A DNA stretch of 9,398 bases from Bacteroidota bacterium (GTDB taxonomy: Bacteria; Bacteroidota; Ignavibacteria; UBA10030). The stretch covers positions 1 through 9,398 of the forward strand of contig JALONE010000015.1 in assembly GCA_025455125.1 (NCBI GenBank), in the 5' to 3' direction. Both the position numbers and the translations under genes were made by a program. Below, in pieces: positions 1 to 7,341 of the stretch (within the stretch, counting starts at the first letter, position 1; every line of letters begins with the position of its first letter). The notes under the pieces are model-generated. The model was given only the letters and a program-made list of their open reading frames with translations. It had not been told where the DNA came from and did no database searches.

Positions 1-41
1 AGAGAACCGTATCTTTAATTCAGCTGTATGCGAAGCTGCAT

Positions 42-109
42 GGGTCATGCTGAGCGTGCCTGCCCCGCGAATAAGGTCCCATGCGGCAGGCGGGGTCGAA
101 GCGTGACCC
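42..109. repeat. Intergenic inverted repeat forming a long interrupted hairpin
   Basis: The outer arms are GGGTCATGCT (42-51) and AGCGTGACCC (100-109), which pair over 10 bp with one G-T wobble. An inner stem pairs GCCTGCC (58-64) with GGCAGGC (85-91), leaving a 20-nt loop and an asymmetric internal loop. The right arm includes GTCGAAGCGTGACCC and the left arm GGGTCATGCTGAGCG. This resembles the dispersed 'TGAGCG...GTCGAAG' palindromes I recall from many Bacteroidota/Chlorobiota-type genomes, here with an insert between the half-sites. No open frame in this stretch looks like a gene. It is most likely a non-autonomous palindromic repeat; it has no U-tract, so it is not a canonical terminator. 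Confidence 0.6.
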
Positions 110-117
110 ATCTTGTG

Positions 118-146
118 CGTCAGTCTTCGACCGGCTCAGACTAACG
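118..146. repeat. Second, shorter intergenic palindrome
   Basis: CGTCAGTCT (118-126) pairs with AGACTAACG (138-146) over 9 positions with one mismatch, around the 11-nt loop TCGACCGGCTC. The loop shares the 'CTTCGAC..GCTCAG' core seen in dispersed palindromic repeats and is related in composition to the element at 42-109. The two elements lie 8 bp apart in the spacer upstream of the membrane-protein pair. The remainder of the spacer (147-222) holds no gene I can support. Confidence 0.5.
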
Positions 147-190
147 CCATAGCTCGGCACAAAGCGACGAATTTGTTGTCACCGCGGCTT

Positions 191-204
191 CTGACTCCTG
201 ACTA
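191..204. repeat. Short heptanucleotide tandem repeat
   Basis: Two adjacent copies of CTGACTM (CTGACTC then CTGACTA) are followed by a partial third CTG. They lie just upstream of the ribosome binding site of the first gene. Seven-base tandem repeats of this kind occur in intergenic DNA of several bacteria. With only about 2.4 copies the support is weak. Confidence 0.35.
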
Positions 205-212
205 CTGCTCTT

Positions 213-216
213 GGAG
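213..216 (+). promoter_or_regulatory. Ribosome binding site deciding the ATG at 223
   Basis: GGAG lies 6 nt before the ATG at 223. An upstream in-frame TTG at 211 would place this motif inside the coding region, so 223 is the preferred start. Confidence 0.6.
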
Positions 217-222
217 CTCCCC

Positions 223-747
223 ATGTTCTGGTTCAACATTCTCACGAACTTCATCAAGATCCTGCGTGAGGGTCAAACGCCGCGCCAGGTGGCCGGCGGA
301 TTCGCTCTTGGCTCGATGGTCGGACTTTCGCCATCACTGACCCTGCAGGGGCTCGCAATTTGGCTTATCATCTTCGTCCTCGACGTGAACCTGTCCGCCG
401 CCTTTCTTGCGTTCACTCTATTCAGCCTTTTTGCGTTCCTCCTCGACCCGCTCTTTCACCAGCTGGGATATACCTTGCTCGTCGATGTTGAGGCATTGAA
501 GGGGCTGTGGACCATGCTGTACAACGCCCCCATCGCGCCGCTGACCCGATTCAACAACACGGTGGTGCTCGGGAGTTTTCTGAGTGCGTTCGTGCTCGCT
601 GTCCCGGTGTATTTTGGCATGAAGCGGTTTGTGGTGGCGTATCGGACGACGATCGGCAGCCGGATTGAACAATGGAAGATCTATCAGGTTCTCAGCAAGA
701 ATTTCCTTGTTCGCTGGTATCTCAAGGTCCGGGACCTGGGAGTGTAA
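223..747 (+). CDS. DUF2062-like small membrane protein, TIGR03546-type
   Basis: The product is 174 residues and has no enzymatic motif that I recognise. The N-terminus (about residues 15-43) reads like the DUF2062 signature: TPRQVAGGFALGSMVGLSPS followed by a hydrophobic hairpin. Further membrane segments lie at about residues 45-77 and 113-133. The C-terminal ~40 residues are basic and aromatic and probably cytoplasmic. I recall the TIGR03546 family as uncharacterised proteins of similar size, normally encoded next to a TIGR03545 member, and exactly such a gene follows after 1 nt. That arrangement strongly supports the assignment and a shared transcript. The molecular function is unknown; with an AsmA-like partner, a role in the envelope or membrane lipids is plausible but inferred. 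The ATG start is chosen because GGAG lies 6 nt upstream. Confidence 0.8.
   Translation: MFWFNILTNFIKILREGQTPRQVAGGFALGSMVGLSPSLTLQGLAIWLIIFVLDVNLSAAFLAFTLFSLFAFLLDPLFHQLGYTLLVDVEALKGLWTMLYNAPIAPLTRFNNTVVLGSFLSAFVLAVPVYFGMKRFVVAYRTTIGSRIEQWKIYQVLSKNFLVRWYLKVRDLGV
738..742 (+). promoter_or_regulatory. Ribosome binding site for the AsmA-like gene
   Basis: GGGAG lies inside the last codons of the preceding gene, 6 nt before the ATG at 749. It rules out the 40-residue upstream extension of this frame (from 629), which would overlap the upstream gene by about 120 bp. Confidence 0.65.
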
Positions 748-748
748 C

Positions 749-2623
749 ATGAGAACAAAATTCGTTCTGTTTGCCGTCATTCCGGCGTTGCTGTTCTTCC
801 TTCTCCTCTATTTCTTCCTCGACTCCTGGGTTGAGGCTGGTCTCGAATACGCCGGCGAGCAGGCGGTTGGTGCGCGTGTGGAGATCGACAATCTGAGCCT
901 GACGCTGATGCCCGTTGGCGCGCGCTTCGACCGTCTGCAGGTTGCCGATCCTTCGGACCCTTGGTTCAATCTGTTCGAAACAGGGCGCGTTGCGTTCGCG
1001 CTGGACTTTGGCCAGCTTCTCCGGAGCAAATACATCATCGAGACGATGGAAGTGAACAACCTCATCCTCGGCACCAAGCGCTCGACAGATGGATCGCTGC
1101 CGAAGGAGCCCGTTGAAGAACCCGACAAGAGCGAATCGCCGGGATTGACCGAGCAGGCGAAGGCGGTCCTTTTGCCTGAGGATTCAAAGACTCCTTCGTT
1201 CGACCTTGCGAGTCTCCGCCAGTCGTTGAACATCGACAGCCTGCTCGACCCGCAAAACCTCTCGTCGCTCAAGCATCTGGACTCGCTCAAGCGCCAGGTG
1301 AACGAGGCGAGCGTCGAATGGCAGAGAACGCTCAATGAAATTGATGCCTCGAAGGCCAAACTGAACGAAATCGAATCGTCCGTCAAATCGATCAATGTCG
1401 GCGCGATCAAAGACCTTCCGACGGCGATGAACACCCTCAACACGGTCAATACAACCCTGAAGACCGCTAACGAGGTCGTGGGAAGCTTCAGCGAGCGCAA
1501 GAAGACGCTCACCGAAAGCGTCAATCAGTTCTCGACGTCGATCAAGGCCGTCGATGATCTGGTGCAACAGGACTATCAGCGTGCGATCTCGCTCGCACGC
1601 CTTCCCGACATTTCTATGACGGGACTGGCCGAGATGGTTCTTGGCAAGGACGTTCTGTCGCGAGCCTATACATATCTGGGCTATGTCGAGATGGTGCGTG
1701 AAAAGGCGCCGCAGTTCAAATCCGAGCCGCCGTTAGAAACGCCAAAGCGGTTCGAAGGGCAGACCATTCACTTCCCGGTTGAGCGATCGTATCCGAAGTA
1801 TTGGGTCAAGAAGATCCTCCTTTCTGGCGGAACCGACCAGAAACGCGACGCGAACTATTTCTATGCGAGTGGCGAGATCCTGAACATCTCAAACGATCAG
1901 CGCATCACCGGCGCGCCGATCACAGCCGATATCCGTGCCGTTCAGGGACGCGGCACCATGCTCGACCTGACCGCAAGCGTAGATCGACGCAAAGCGGAGC
2001 CATTGGATCAATACAAGGCAACTATCTCCGGTGTGCCCGTTAAAGCCATGACATTAGGGCGCGCGGATTTTCTTCCTTCTAAGATCACGAACGCCTCACT
2101 GGGGGGTGGTGTGAGCGTTCGCGTTCCCGGACAAGGTTTTGATTCCCGTGCGTCCATCGTTCTTGGGAATATGGTCATTACATTCGAGCGCGACCCGAAG
2201 AACACCATGGAGCGGCTCGTCCGCGACGTGTTTGCATCCATCACCGGATTCGCGATCGACCTGCGAATGTGGAAGGACGCGAACAAGTTTGATGTCGCGT
2301 TTGCCACCGACCTTGACGATCAACTCGCCTCGCGTGCGAAGGCGATTCTCGGCGCCGAGCTGACCAAGATCCAGAACGACATCAAGGCGAAGATCAACAA
2401 CCAGATCACGCAGAAGCGGCAGGAAGTGGAGCGGCTCTATGCAGCGAAGCGGGACGAGGTGATGGCGAAGGTGAAGCAATACGAGGGGATGGTGAACGAA
2501 AAGCTGGCCCAGGTGAACGGGAAGAAGAAGGAGCTCGAAGACAAGATCGAAGCGGAGAAAAAGAGGCAGACCGATACGGTGAAGCAAAAGGCAGGAGATG
2601 CGTTAAAGAAGATACTGAAATAG
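749..2623 (+). CDS. Membrane-anchored AsmA-like coiled-coil protein, TIGR03545-type
   Basis: The product is 624 residues. Residues 4-24 form one strong N-terminal transmembrane helix with a short cytoplasmic start, so the bulk should be periplasmic. Residues about 30-110 resemble the start of AsmA/DUF748-type proteins (VGARVEIDNLSL, then a membrane-proximal 'LLRSKYIIETMEVNNL' strand pattern). Residues about 155-275 are rich in Leu, Lys, Glu, Asn and Thr with heptad spacing, indicating a long coiled coil inserted in the middle. Residues about 335-525 return to beta-rich AsmA-like sequence. Residues about 530-624 are a second, highly charged coiled coil of the KKKELEDKIEAEKKR type. The length, the domain order and the immediately preceding TIGR03546-like gene fit the TIGR03545 family, which is uncharacterised. 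AsmA-like proteins include inner-membrane-anchored candidates for moving lipids or supporting outer-membrane assembly; applying that here is inference. It converges on the next gene with a 31-bp gap that shows only a weak 4-bp stem and no U-tract terminator. Confidence 0.8.
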   Translation: MRTKFVLFAVIPALLFFLLLYFFLDSWVEAGLEYAGEQAVGARVEIDNLSLTLMPVGARFDRLQVADPSDPWFNLFETGRVAFALDFGQLLRSKYIIETMEVNNLILGTKRSTDGSLPKEPVEEPDKSESPGLTEQAKAVLLPEDSKTPSFDLASLRQSLNIDSLLDPQNLSSLKHLDSLKRQVNEASVEWQRTLNEIDASKAKLNEIESSVKSINVGAIKDLPTAMNTLNTVNTTLKTANEVVGSFSERKKTLTESVNQFSTSIKAVDDLVQQDYQRAISLARLPDISMTGLAEMVLGKDVLSRAYTYLGYVEMVREKAPQFKSEPPLETPKRFEGQTIHFPVERSYPKYWVKKILLSGGTDQKRDANYFYASGEILNISNDQRITGAPITADIRAVQGRGTMLDLTASVDRRKAEPLDQYKATISGVPVKAMTLGRADFLPSKITNASLGGGVSVRVPGQGFDSRASIVLGNMVITFERDPKNTMERLVRDVFASITGFAIDLRMWKDANKFDVAFATDLDDQLASRAKAILGAELTKIQNDIKAKINNQITQKRQEVERLYAAKRDEVMAKVKQYEGMVNEKLAQVNGKKKELEDKIEAEKKRQTDTVKQKAGDALKKILK

Positions 2624-2654
2624 AGGGCACCGAGCCCGCGACGATCGCCGCCCC

Positions 2655-3245
2655 TTATTCGACAGACGCCCAGCTTGCCGGTTCTTGCTGGTAACGCTTG
2701 ACCGCTTCGATCACGCCGCCGACCAATCCCCCTAATCCCACAAGGATGCCGATCCAATACACGGCATTTCCCAGGTCCTCCGCAAGATCCATTGCATCGA
2801 AGATCGTGAAGAGATTGTACCAGTCGTGACCGTCTTTCGGTCCAAGCAGCTGCAGCGTGCGATACGGGGCGTCGTAGATATACGGACTCGCCGGAATGAT
2901 ATGAACGCCGGCGAGTGTCAGCCAGACCCATGCCAGCCACGAATGCTGTCGCAACGCGACAATGAACAGCAAGAGAGGCATCATCACCTGCCAGAATGTT
3001 CCGCCGAAGATGTGAAGCACGCGTCCGAAGAACATGAAGAGGAAGTGTCCCCCTTCGTGGATCGGCAGGATGATGAACATGTAGTAGAAATAGAATGGTG
3101 CGGACATCTTCCCGGGCGGGAACATCGAAGCGCTGTCCGCGGCCTGCCACAACATGATCGCAGCCAACGACAGTGCTGCTGCGCGCATTGCGACCGGCGC
3201 AATTCGTTCGATGGGGTCAACCGGCGGCTCGGGAATCTGTTTCAT
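2655..3245 (-). CDS. Multi-pass membrane protein with HEGGH metalloprotease-like motif
   Basis: The product is 196 residues with about five hydrophobic segments (roughly residues 18-36, 50-72, 78-98, 100-120 and 155-178). Within the second segment, IHEGGHFLF places H63, E64 and H67 in the HExxH arrangement of zinc metalloproteases (bases 3045-3059). It is followed by a GG-containing loop (GGTFWQVMMP, residues 81-90), as in intramembrane M50-like proteins. A conserved-looking LLG..DGHDW stretch near residues 133-142 could supply a third metal ligand (H140 or D141); that is inference. I recall small 'HEAGH' membrane proteins of this layout but not a named, characterised family. The start codon follows the stop of the barrel-like gene by 1 nt and has no clear Shine-Dalgarno sequence, so translation is probably coupled to that gene. 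A membrane zinc peptidase, or a non-peptidase relative, fits; its substrate is unknown. Confidence 0.7.
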   Translation of the reverse strand: MKQIPEPPVDPIERIAPVAMRAAALSLAAIMLWQAADSASMFPPGKMSAPFYFYYMFIILPIHEGGHFLFMFFGRVLHIFGGTFWQVMMPLLLFIVALRQHSWLAWVWLTLAGVHIIPASPYIYDAPYRTLQLLGPKDGHDWYNLFTIFDAMDLAEDLGNAVYWIGILVGLGGLVGGVIEAVKRYQQEPASWASVE

Positions 3246-3246
3246 T

Positions 3247-3918
3247 CTAGAGCGCGTAGTTGATCCCGATCATCACGACAGGCTGCAGCTTGGGCTGGTT
3301 GATCGCCGCATCGGCGTCTTTGAAGGCATATCCCTGTCGCGGGTTCACGTCGTCTCCATCGGGCTCGTACGTCGTGTCGTGTCCCTTCATTCCCGCATCG
3401 AAGTAGTAGTCCAGTCCCGCGCTGATCACCAAGCCCAGCCGCTGCGACATGCTGAACTGGCTGCGCACACCGGCACCGATTCCCCATTGGTTCGTTAGCA
3501 CATCGAAGTCTTCATTCCCTCCGATGTAGACAAAGTTCCCCGTGAACATGGAATAGCGAATGCCGCCATACGCATGCACATCGGCCTCGCGCAGCACCTC
3601 AAGGTCATAGAGAATATCCATTCGAAGATCCCAGACCCGGCCGCTCTGCTCCGGCGTTCCATTCGTCGCATCGTTGATGAAGACGCGCCGCGCTCCCGCC
3701 GCATTGCCCGGATCCTGCTGTGCGTATCCCCCGCTGATCTCCACGCCAAACGGAAATCCCTTGGCAAATCCCTTTGCGAGAAGGCCGCCGCGGAATCCCA
3801 GCCCGCCTTTGAGTCCCCCCATAAAGCTTATTGAAAGATCGGCCGCCTGCGTGCTCGACGCGAGAACGAACCCGGACACAACGAAAAGGTTGAGTGCTCG
3901 TGTGAATACCTGCTTCAT
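3247..3918 (-). CDS. Outer-membrane beta-barrel-like protein
   Basis: The product is 223 residues from the preferred start. It begins with a classical Sec signal peptide: basic MKQVFTR, a hydrophobic core, then cleavage at about STQA|AD near residue 25. The mature part is a series of short alternating amphipathic strands rich in Gly, Tyr and Phe (FPFGVEISGGY, VHAYGGIRYSMF, QWGIGAGVRSQF, LGLVISAGLDYYF), ending in VVMIGINYAL. This is the pattern of an 8-stranded OmpA/OmpW-sized barrel. Three consecutive ATG codons (3924, 3921, 3918) are available. GGGAG at 3930-3926 is 7 nt before the third and only 1 nt before the first, so 3918 is preferred. The gene ends 1 nt before the HEGGH membrane protein. 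No ligand or enzymatic function can be read from the sequence; a structural or surface barrel is the safest description. Confidence 0.7.
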   Translation of the reverse strand: MKQVFTRALNLFVVSGFVLASSTQAADLSISFMGGLKGGLGFRGGLLAKGFAKGFPFGVEISGGYAQQDPGNAAGARRVFINDATNGTPEQSGRVWDLRMDILYDLEVLREADVHAYGGIRYSMFTGNFVYIGGNEDFDVLTNQWGIGAGVRSQFSMSQRLGLVISAGLDYYFDAGMKGHDTTYEPDGDDVNPRQGYAFKDADAAINQPKLQPVVMIGINYAL

Positions 3919-3925
3919 CATCATG

Positions 3926-3932
3926 CTCCCTT
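3926..3932 (-). promoter_or_regulatory. Ribosome binding site favouring the third of three ATGs
   Basis: On the minus strand AAGGGAG precedes ATGATGATG. The spacing is 1 nt to the first ATG, 4 nt to the second and 7 nt to the third, so the third (3918) is the most likely initiator. Confidence 0.6.
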
Positions 3933-3994
3933 CTCTCTCTCCTGTTGTCGACTGCCATAGTACGACGATCTGCTGTAACCCTCGGTGACCGACG

Positions 3995-6900
3995 TCACGG
4001 CCGCGTTGGCCGCTTGGCCTTCCAATCCATATTCAACGATTCGATGGCGGGATACGCCGAAAGGCGCAGCGTGTCCACCTGTGTGCGGAATGCTTGAATG
4101 GGACCGCTGAACACTGCGTTGAATTCCTTCAGGGCTTCCTCAAGTTTTGCATTGGCTTGCCGCAGATAGGTCGTGTGTGTTGACGTGGGGGCGTCCCACG
4201 AACTTCCCATCATGCCGAGCACGCCGCCAAAGAGTGCCGAGACGGTTTTCGGATTGCGCGTGATCCCTTGGACGCGGTTTGGTTCGTCCACGAAAAGATC
4301 CGCCACGCGCGTCAATTGCGCTCGCAACGACTCCGCTTCTTGCCGAAGCGCCCTCGCAGTACTATCCCGCTTGTCTCGAAGAAGTTCCAGTGTCTGGTCG
4401 ATCGCTCGACGCGTTTTCACGATTCGGTCGACGGCCTCCGACGCGACACCGACGCGTTGGTAGATCGCTTGGATCTGGTCATACTTCTGTTTCCTTGCTT
4501 CCTGCGATATCGAAACGCGCGGATCCGCGATCACCTGCACCGTCTGCGCCGCTGTGTCCTTTCCCGCTATCAATCGGATGGTATACGGTCCTGGAAGCAC
4601 TTCGGGCCCCTGCGGAGCGCGCTCATCGCGCTGTCCGGCACCGGACACTGGAATGCGCGGCATGCGAACGCCGTCTGTTCTCAGATTCCAGCTCGTCCGG
4701 TTGATTCCTCGTTTTGCGCGGTCCTCGAATTTCCGCACCACTGTCCCCGTTTCATCCAGTACTTCGATGTTCACCTGAATGCTGTCGGGATGATAACGCT
4801 TGCGTGTCTCCAATTCCTCTGTTGCCTCGGTCTTGGGTTCCCCCGCAGAAGGATCCTTCAACATCTCCTTCGGCGGATTGATGCTGTATGTGATCAATGC
4901 GCCGTACGGCCGGTTCTCACCCCGGAACATCGCGTCGCCCGGTCCGCCATAGCCATCCATCGAACGGACGAGGTGTTGAATTGCCGGGGGAATGTCGAAC
5001 ACATGCAATCGCTTGTTCAACAGTTCTGCATTCGCCGTCCGGAGCGGGCGGATGTCGTCGAGCACATACGCGGAGCGCCCGTGCGTGCCGATGACGAGGT
5101 CGTGCTCGCGCGGATGAACGATGAGCGCCATGACGGACGCGGTCGGGACGCCATGTGTCCACTTCATCCAGCGCGCTCCGCCGTCGACGGAGATCCAGAG
5201 CCCGAACTCGGTCCCGAGATACAAGACATTCTTGTTGACCGGATCTTCTTCGACAACCAATGCATATCCCCATTGACTATGGTCGGTCGCGCCAGCCGTT
5301 GGATCGTTCTTTGTCAGGCTTGTCCATGAACGACCATAGTCCGTCGTGCGGTAGAGATAGGTCTTCCAGTTGCTCCTGCGGTGATCGTCGAACACCACGT
5401 ACGCAGTTCCGGCATCGTGTTTCGATGCTTCGATATGTGAAACCCACGTGTTTGTTGGAGCGCCCGTGATGTTCGGCGACCTATTCGACCATGATGCGCC
5501 ACCATCGGTGGTGAGCTGCACGTTCCCGTCATCCGTCCCCACCCAGAGCACGCCTTGCTTCAATGGGCTTGGCGCGATCGTAAGAATGGTGCAGTGATTT
5601 TCTGCGGCCGTCACATCCTTTGACAGCCCTCCGCTTTCGTGTTGACGCTGTTTCAACGTATCGTTCGTTGTGAGGTCGGGACTGATGATGCTCCAATCGT
5701 CGCCGCGATTCGTGCTCTTGTGAAGGAATTGACTTCCGTAATAGATCGTCTTCGGTTCGAAGGGATCCTGCGCGATGCCGGCATTCCAATTGAAGCGCAG
5801 CGTCACGCCATCCGGTGCCCAGGGACGAATCGACGTTTGGCCTCCGATCTTCCAGTTGAAGCGGTACAGTGCACCCCCCTGCGACATTCCGTAGCCAAAA
5901 TTGGGGTCGGACGCATCGACCAGAACCGCAAAACCGTCGCCGCCGCCGACATCATTCCAGTGCCAATTCCGAATGCCGCCGCTTTCCCACACTTCGCTCG
6001 GACCGCGCCAGCTCCCGTTGTCCTGCATCCCGCCGAAGATGTTGTACGGCGTTTCCATGTCCACGTTGATATGATAGAACTGCGCGACGGGAAGGTTCTC
6101 GACGAATCGCCAGGTGCGACCACGATCTCGGCTGATCCCAAGTCCTCCGTCGTTTCCATTGACGAGATAGGAGCCGTCTCTCGGGTGAATATACAACGCA
6201 TGATGATCGACGTGGATGCTTGTTGCGATCGGTGAGAATGTCTTTCCACCGTCATTGCTGACGGCAAGATAGGTTTCCAGTTTGTAAAGACGGTTCTCGT
6301 TTTGGGGATCAAGCCGGATGTCGGCGTAGTAGAACGGGCGGGAGGCGATGTTGGGCGAATTATTGACGAGTTTCCACGCCCTGCCGCCATCGTCAGAGCG
6401 GTAGAGTCCGCTCTTCGTCGCTTCCACAAGCGCGTAGACAACATCGGGAACATTTGTGGACGCGGCGACGCCGATGCGGCCGAGGTCTCCGGCAGGAAGG
6501 CCTTCGTTGACGCCAAGGCGCTTCCACGTCTCTCCTGCGTCATAGGAAACGTAGAGGCCGCTTCCGGGTCCGCCCGAATTGAAGAACCAAGGCCAACGGC
6601 GGTATTCCCACATTGCAGCAAAGAGCTTGTTGGGATTGTTCGGATCGACGACCAGGTCCGCGCAGCCGGTCTTCTCGTTCACGTACAAGACCTTGCGCCA
6701 TGTCGAGCCGCCGTCCGTGGTTTTGAAGACACCGCGGTCGGGATTCTCGCCCCACATTTGTCCCATTGCTGCCGCGAAGGCGACGTTCTCGTTGGAGGGA
6801 TGGAGGACGATCCGATGGATACGTTCGGTCCGTTCGAGGCCGACGTGCTTCCATGATTCTCCGCCGTCGAGCGATTTATAGATGCCATTACCGACGCTTG

Positions 6901-7252
6901 CGCTGTTGCGTGGATTTCCCTCGCCCGTCCCAACCCAGACGATGCTGGGATTCGGCTGGAAGATGCTGACCGCACCGATGGCCGAAACGGGTTGAGTGTC
7001 GAAGATGGGCTTCCACCGGACGCCGCCGTCCGTTGATTTCCAGACGCCGCCGATGGAGACGCCGACGAAGATGATGTCGGGGTTAGAGGCGATGGCATCG
7101 ATGCTTGCGATTCGTCCGCTCATGCCTGCAGGTCCGATGCTGCGGGCCTTCATGCCATGGAAAAGGGCGGTATCGATCTGAGCAGATACGTTGGTGAGAA
7201 GAAGAAGGGAAGCGAGGAGAGTGAGGGAGACGACGATCGATCGGCGGTTCAC
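3995..7252 (-). CDS. Secreted Asp-box (BNR/sortilin-like) beta-propeller protein
   Basis: The product is 1085 residues from a GTG start. A signal peptide (NRRSIVVSLTLLASLLLL.., cleavage at about VSA|Q, residue 24) sends it out of the cytoplasm. Between residues 72 and 695 I count eleven Asp-box-like motifs (S/T-x-D-x-G-x-x-W/F), for example STDGGVRW, SLDGGESW, TTDGGSTW, SYDAGETW, SDDGGRAW, TTDGGASW and SVDGGARW. These are typical of the VPS10/sortilin-like and xyloglucanase-like propeller proteins often annotated as 'glycosyl hydrolase, BNR repeat'. Residues about 823-858 (VLDETGTVVRKFED..GINRTSWNLR) look like the FlgD-type Ig module common in this family. Residues about 910-1000 are helical and charged. 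No catalytic residues are obvious, so hydrolase activity is unproven. There is no type IX secretion sorting domain at the C-terminus (it ends RPTRP). The same frame is open upstream to 7738, but that part overlaps the redox gene, has no family similarity, and a strong ribosome binding site lies at 7259-7265. Confidence 0.85.
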   Translation of the reverse strand: MNRRSIVVSLTLLASLLLLTNVSAQIDTALFHGMKARSIGPAGMSGRIASIDAIASNPDIIFVGVSIGGVWKSTDGGVRWKPIFDTQPVSAIGAVSIFQPNPSIVWVGTGEGNPRNSASVGNGIYKSLDGGESWKHVGLERTERIHRIVLHPSNENVAFAAAMGQMWGENPDRGVFKTTDGGSTWRKVLYVNEKTGCADLVVDPNNPNKLFAAMWEYRRWPWFFNSGGPGSGLYVSYDAGETWKRLGVNEGLPAGDLGRIGVAASTNVPDVVYALVEATKSGLYRSDDGGRAWKLVNNSPNIASRPFYYADIRLDPQNENRLYKLETYLAVSNDGGKTFSPIATSIHVDHHALYIHPRDGSYLVNGNDGGLGISRDRGRTWRFVENLPVAQFYHINVDMETPYNIFGGMQDNGSWRGPSEVWESGGIRNWHWNDVGGGDGFAVLVDASDPNFGYGMSQGGALYRFNWKIGGQTSIRPWAPDGVTLRFNWNAGIAQDPFEPKTIYYGSQFLHKSTNRGDDWSIISPDLTTNDTLKQRQHESGGLSKDVTAAENHCTILTIAPSPLKQGVLWVGTDDGNVQLTTDGGASWSNRSPNITGAPTNTWVSHIEASKHDAGTAYVVFDDHRRSNWKTYLYRTTDYGRSWTSLTKNDPTAGATDHSQWGYALVVEEDPVNKNVLYLGTEFGLWISVDGGARWMKWTHGVPTASVMALIVHPREHDLVIGTHGRSAYVLDDIRPLRTANAELLNKRLHVFDIPPAIQHLVRSMDGYGGPGDAMFRGENRPYGALITYSINPPKEMLKDPSAGEPKTEATEELETRKRYHPDSIQVNIEVLDETGTVVRKFEDRAKRGINRTSWNLRTDGVRMPRIPVSGAGQRDERAPQGPEVLPGPYTIRLIAGKDTAAQTVQVIADPRVSISQEARKQKYDQIQAIYQRVGVASEAVDRIVKTRRAIDQTLELLRDKRDSTARALRQEAESLRAQLTRVADLFVDEPNRVQGITRNPKTVSALFGGVLGMMGSSWDAPTSTHTTYLRQANAKLEEALKEFNAVFSGPIQAFRTQVDTLRLSAYPAIESLNMDWKAKRPTRP

Positions 7253-7258
7253 CTTGAA

Positions 7259-7265
7259 CTCCTTA
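7259..7265 (-). promoter_or_regulatory. Strong ribosome binding site for the GTG start at 7252
   Basis: On the minus strand TAAGGAG is followed by a 6-nt spacer and GTG, then a textbook signal peptide. This fixes the start and excludes the 162-residue upstream extension of the frame. Confidence 0.8.
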
Positions 7266-7341
7266 GGTTGGGATACACGATGGGGATTGCGGACAAAATT
7301 GCTGGATGATTTCCCAGGAAGGGCGCATGAATCTTCTTGCG

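Noticed and set aside
176..181. TTGTCA as a -35 box for the first gene
   Set aside because: It matches the consensus at 5 of 6 positions, but no acceptable -10 hexamer occurs 16-18 nt downstream.
629..748. 40-residue upstream extension of the AsmA-like protein
   Set aside because: It lies inside the preceding membrane-protein gene; GGGAG 6 nt before the ATG at 749 and the N-terminal membrane helix fix the start.
808..1524. 238-codon open frame on the minus strand opposite the AsmA-like gene
   Set aside because: It is a Ser/Arg/Leu-rich shadow of the coiled-coil region with no family features.
2625..2637. Possible terminator GGGC-ACCGA-GCCC between the convergent genes
   Set aside because: The stem is only 4 bp and there is no T-run on either side.
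3985..3998. Inverted repeat GTGAC-CGAC-GTCAC at the end of the Asp-box gene
   Set aside because: It is a 5-bp stem that includes the stop codon, with no U-tract; it could be chance or a weak operator, and nothing supports either.
4268..5329. 353-codon open frame on the plus strand opposite the Asp-box gene
   Set aside because: It is a shadow of the conserved minus-strand gene; the translation is rich in Arg, His and Cys without motifs.
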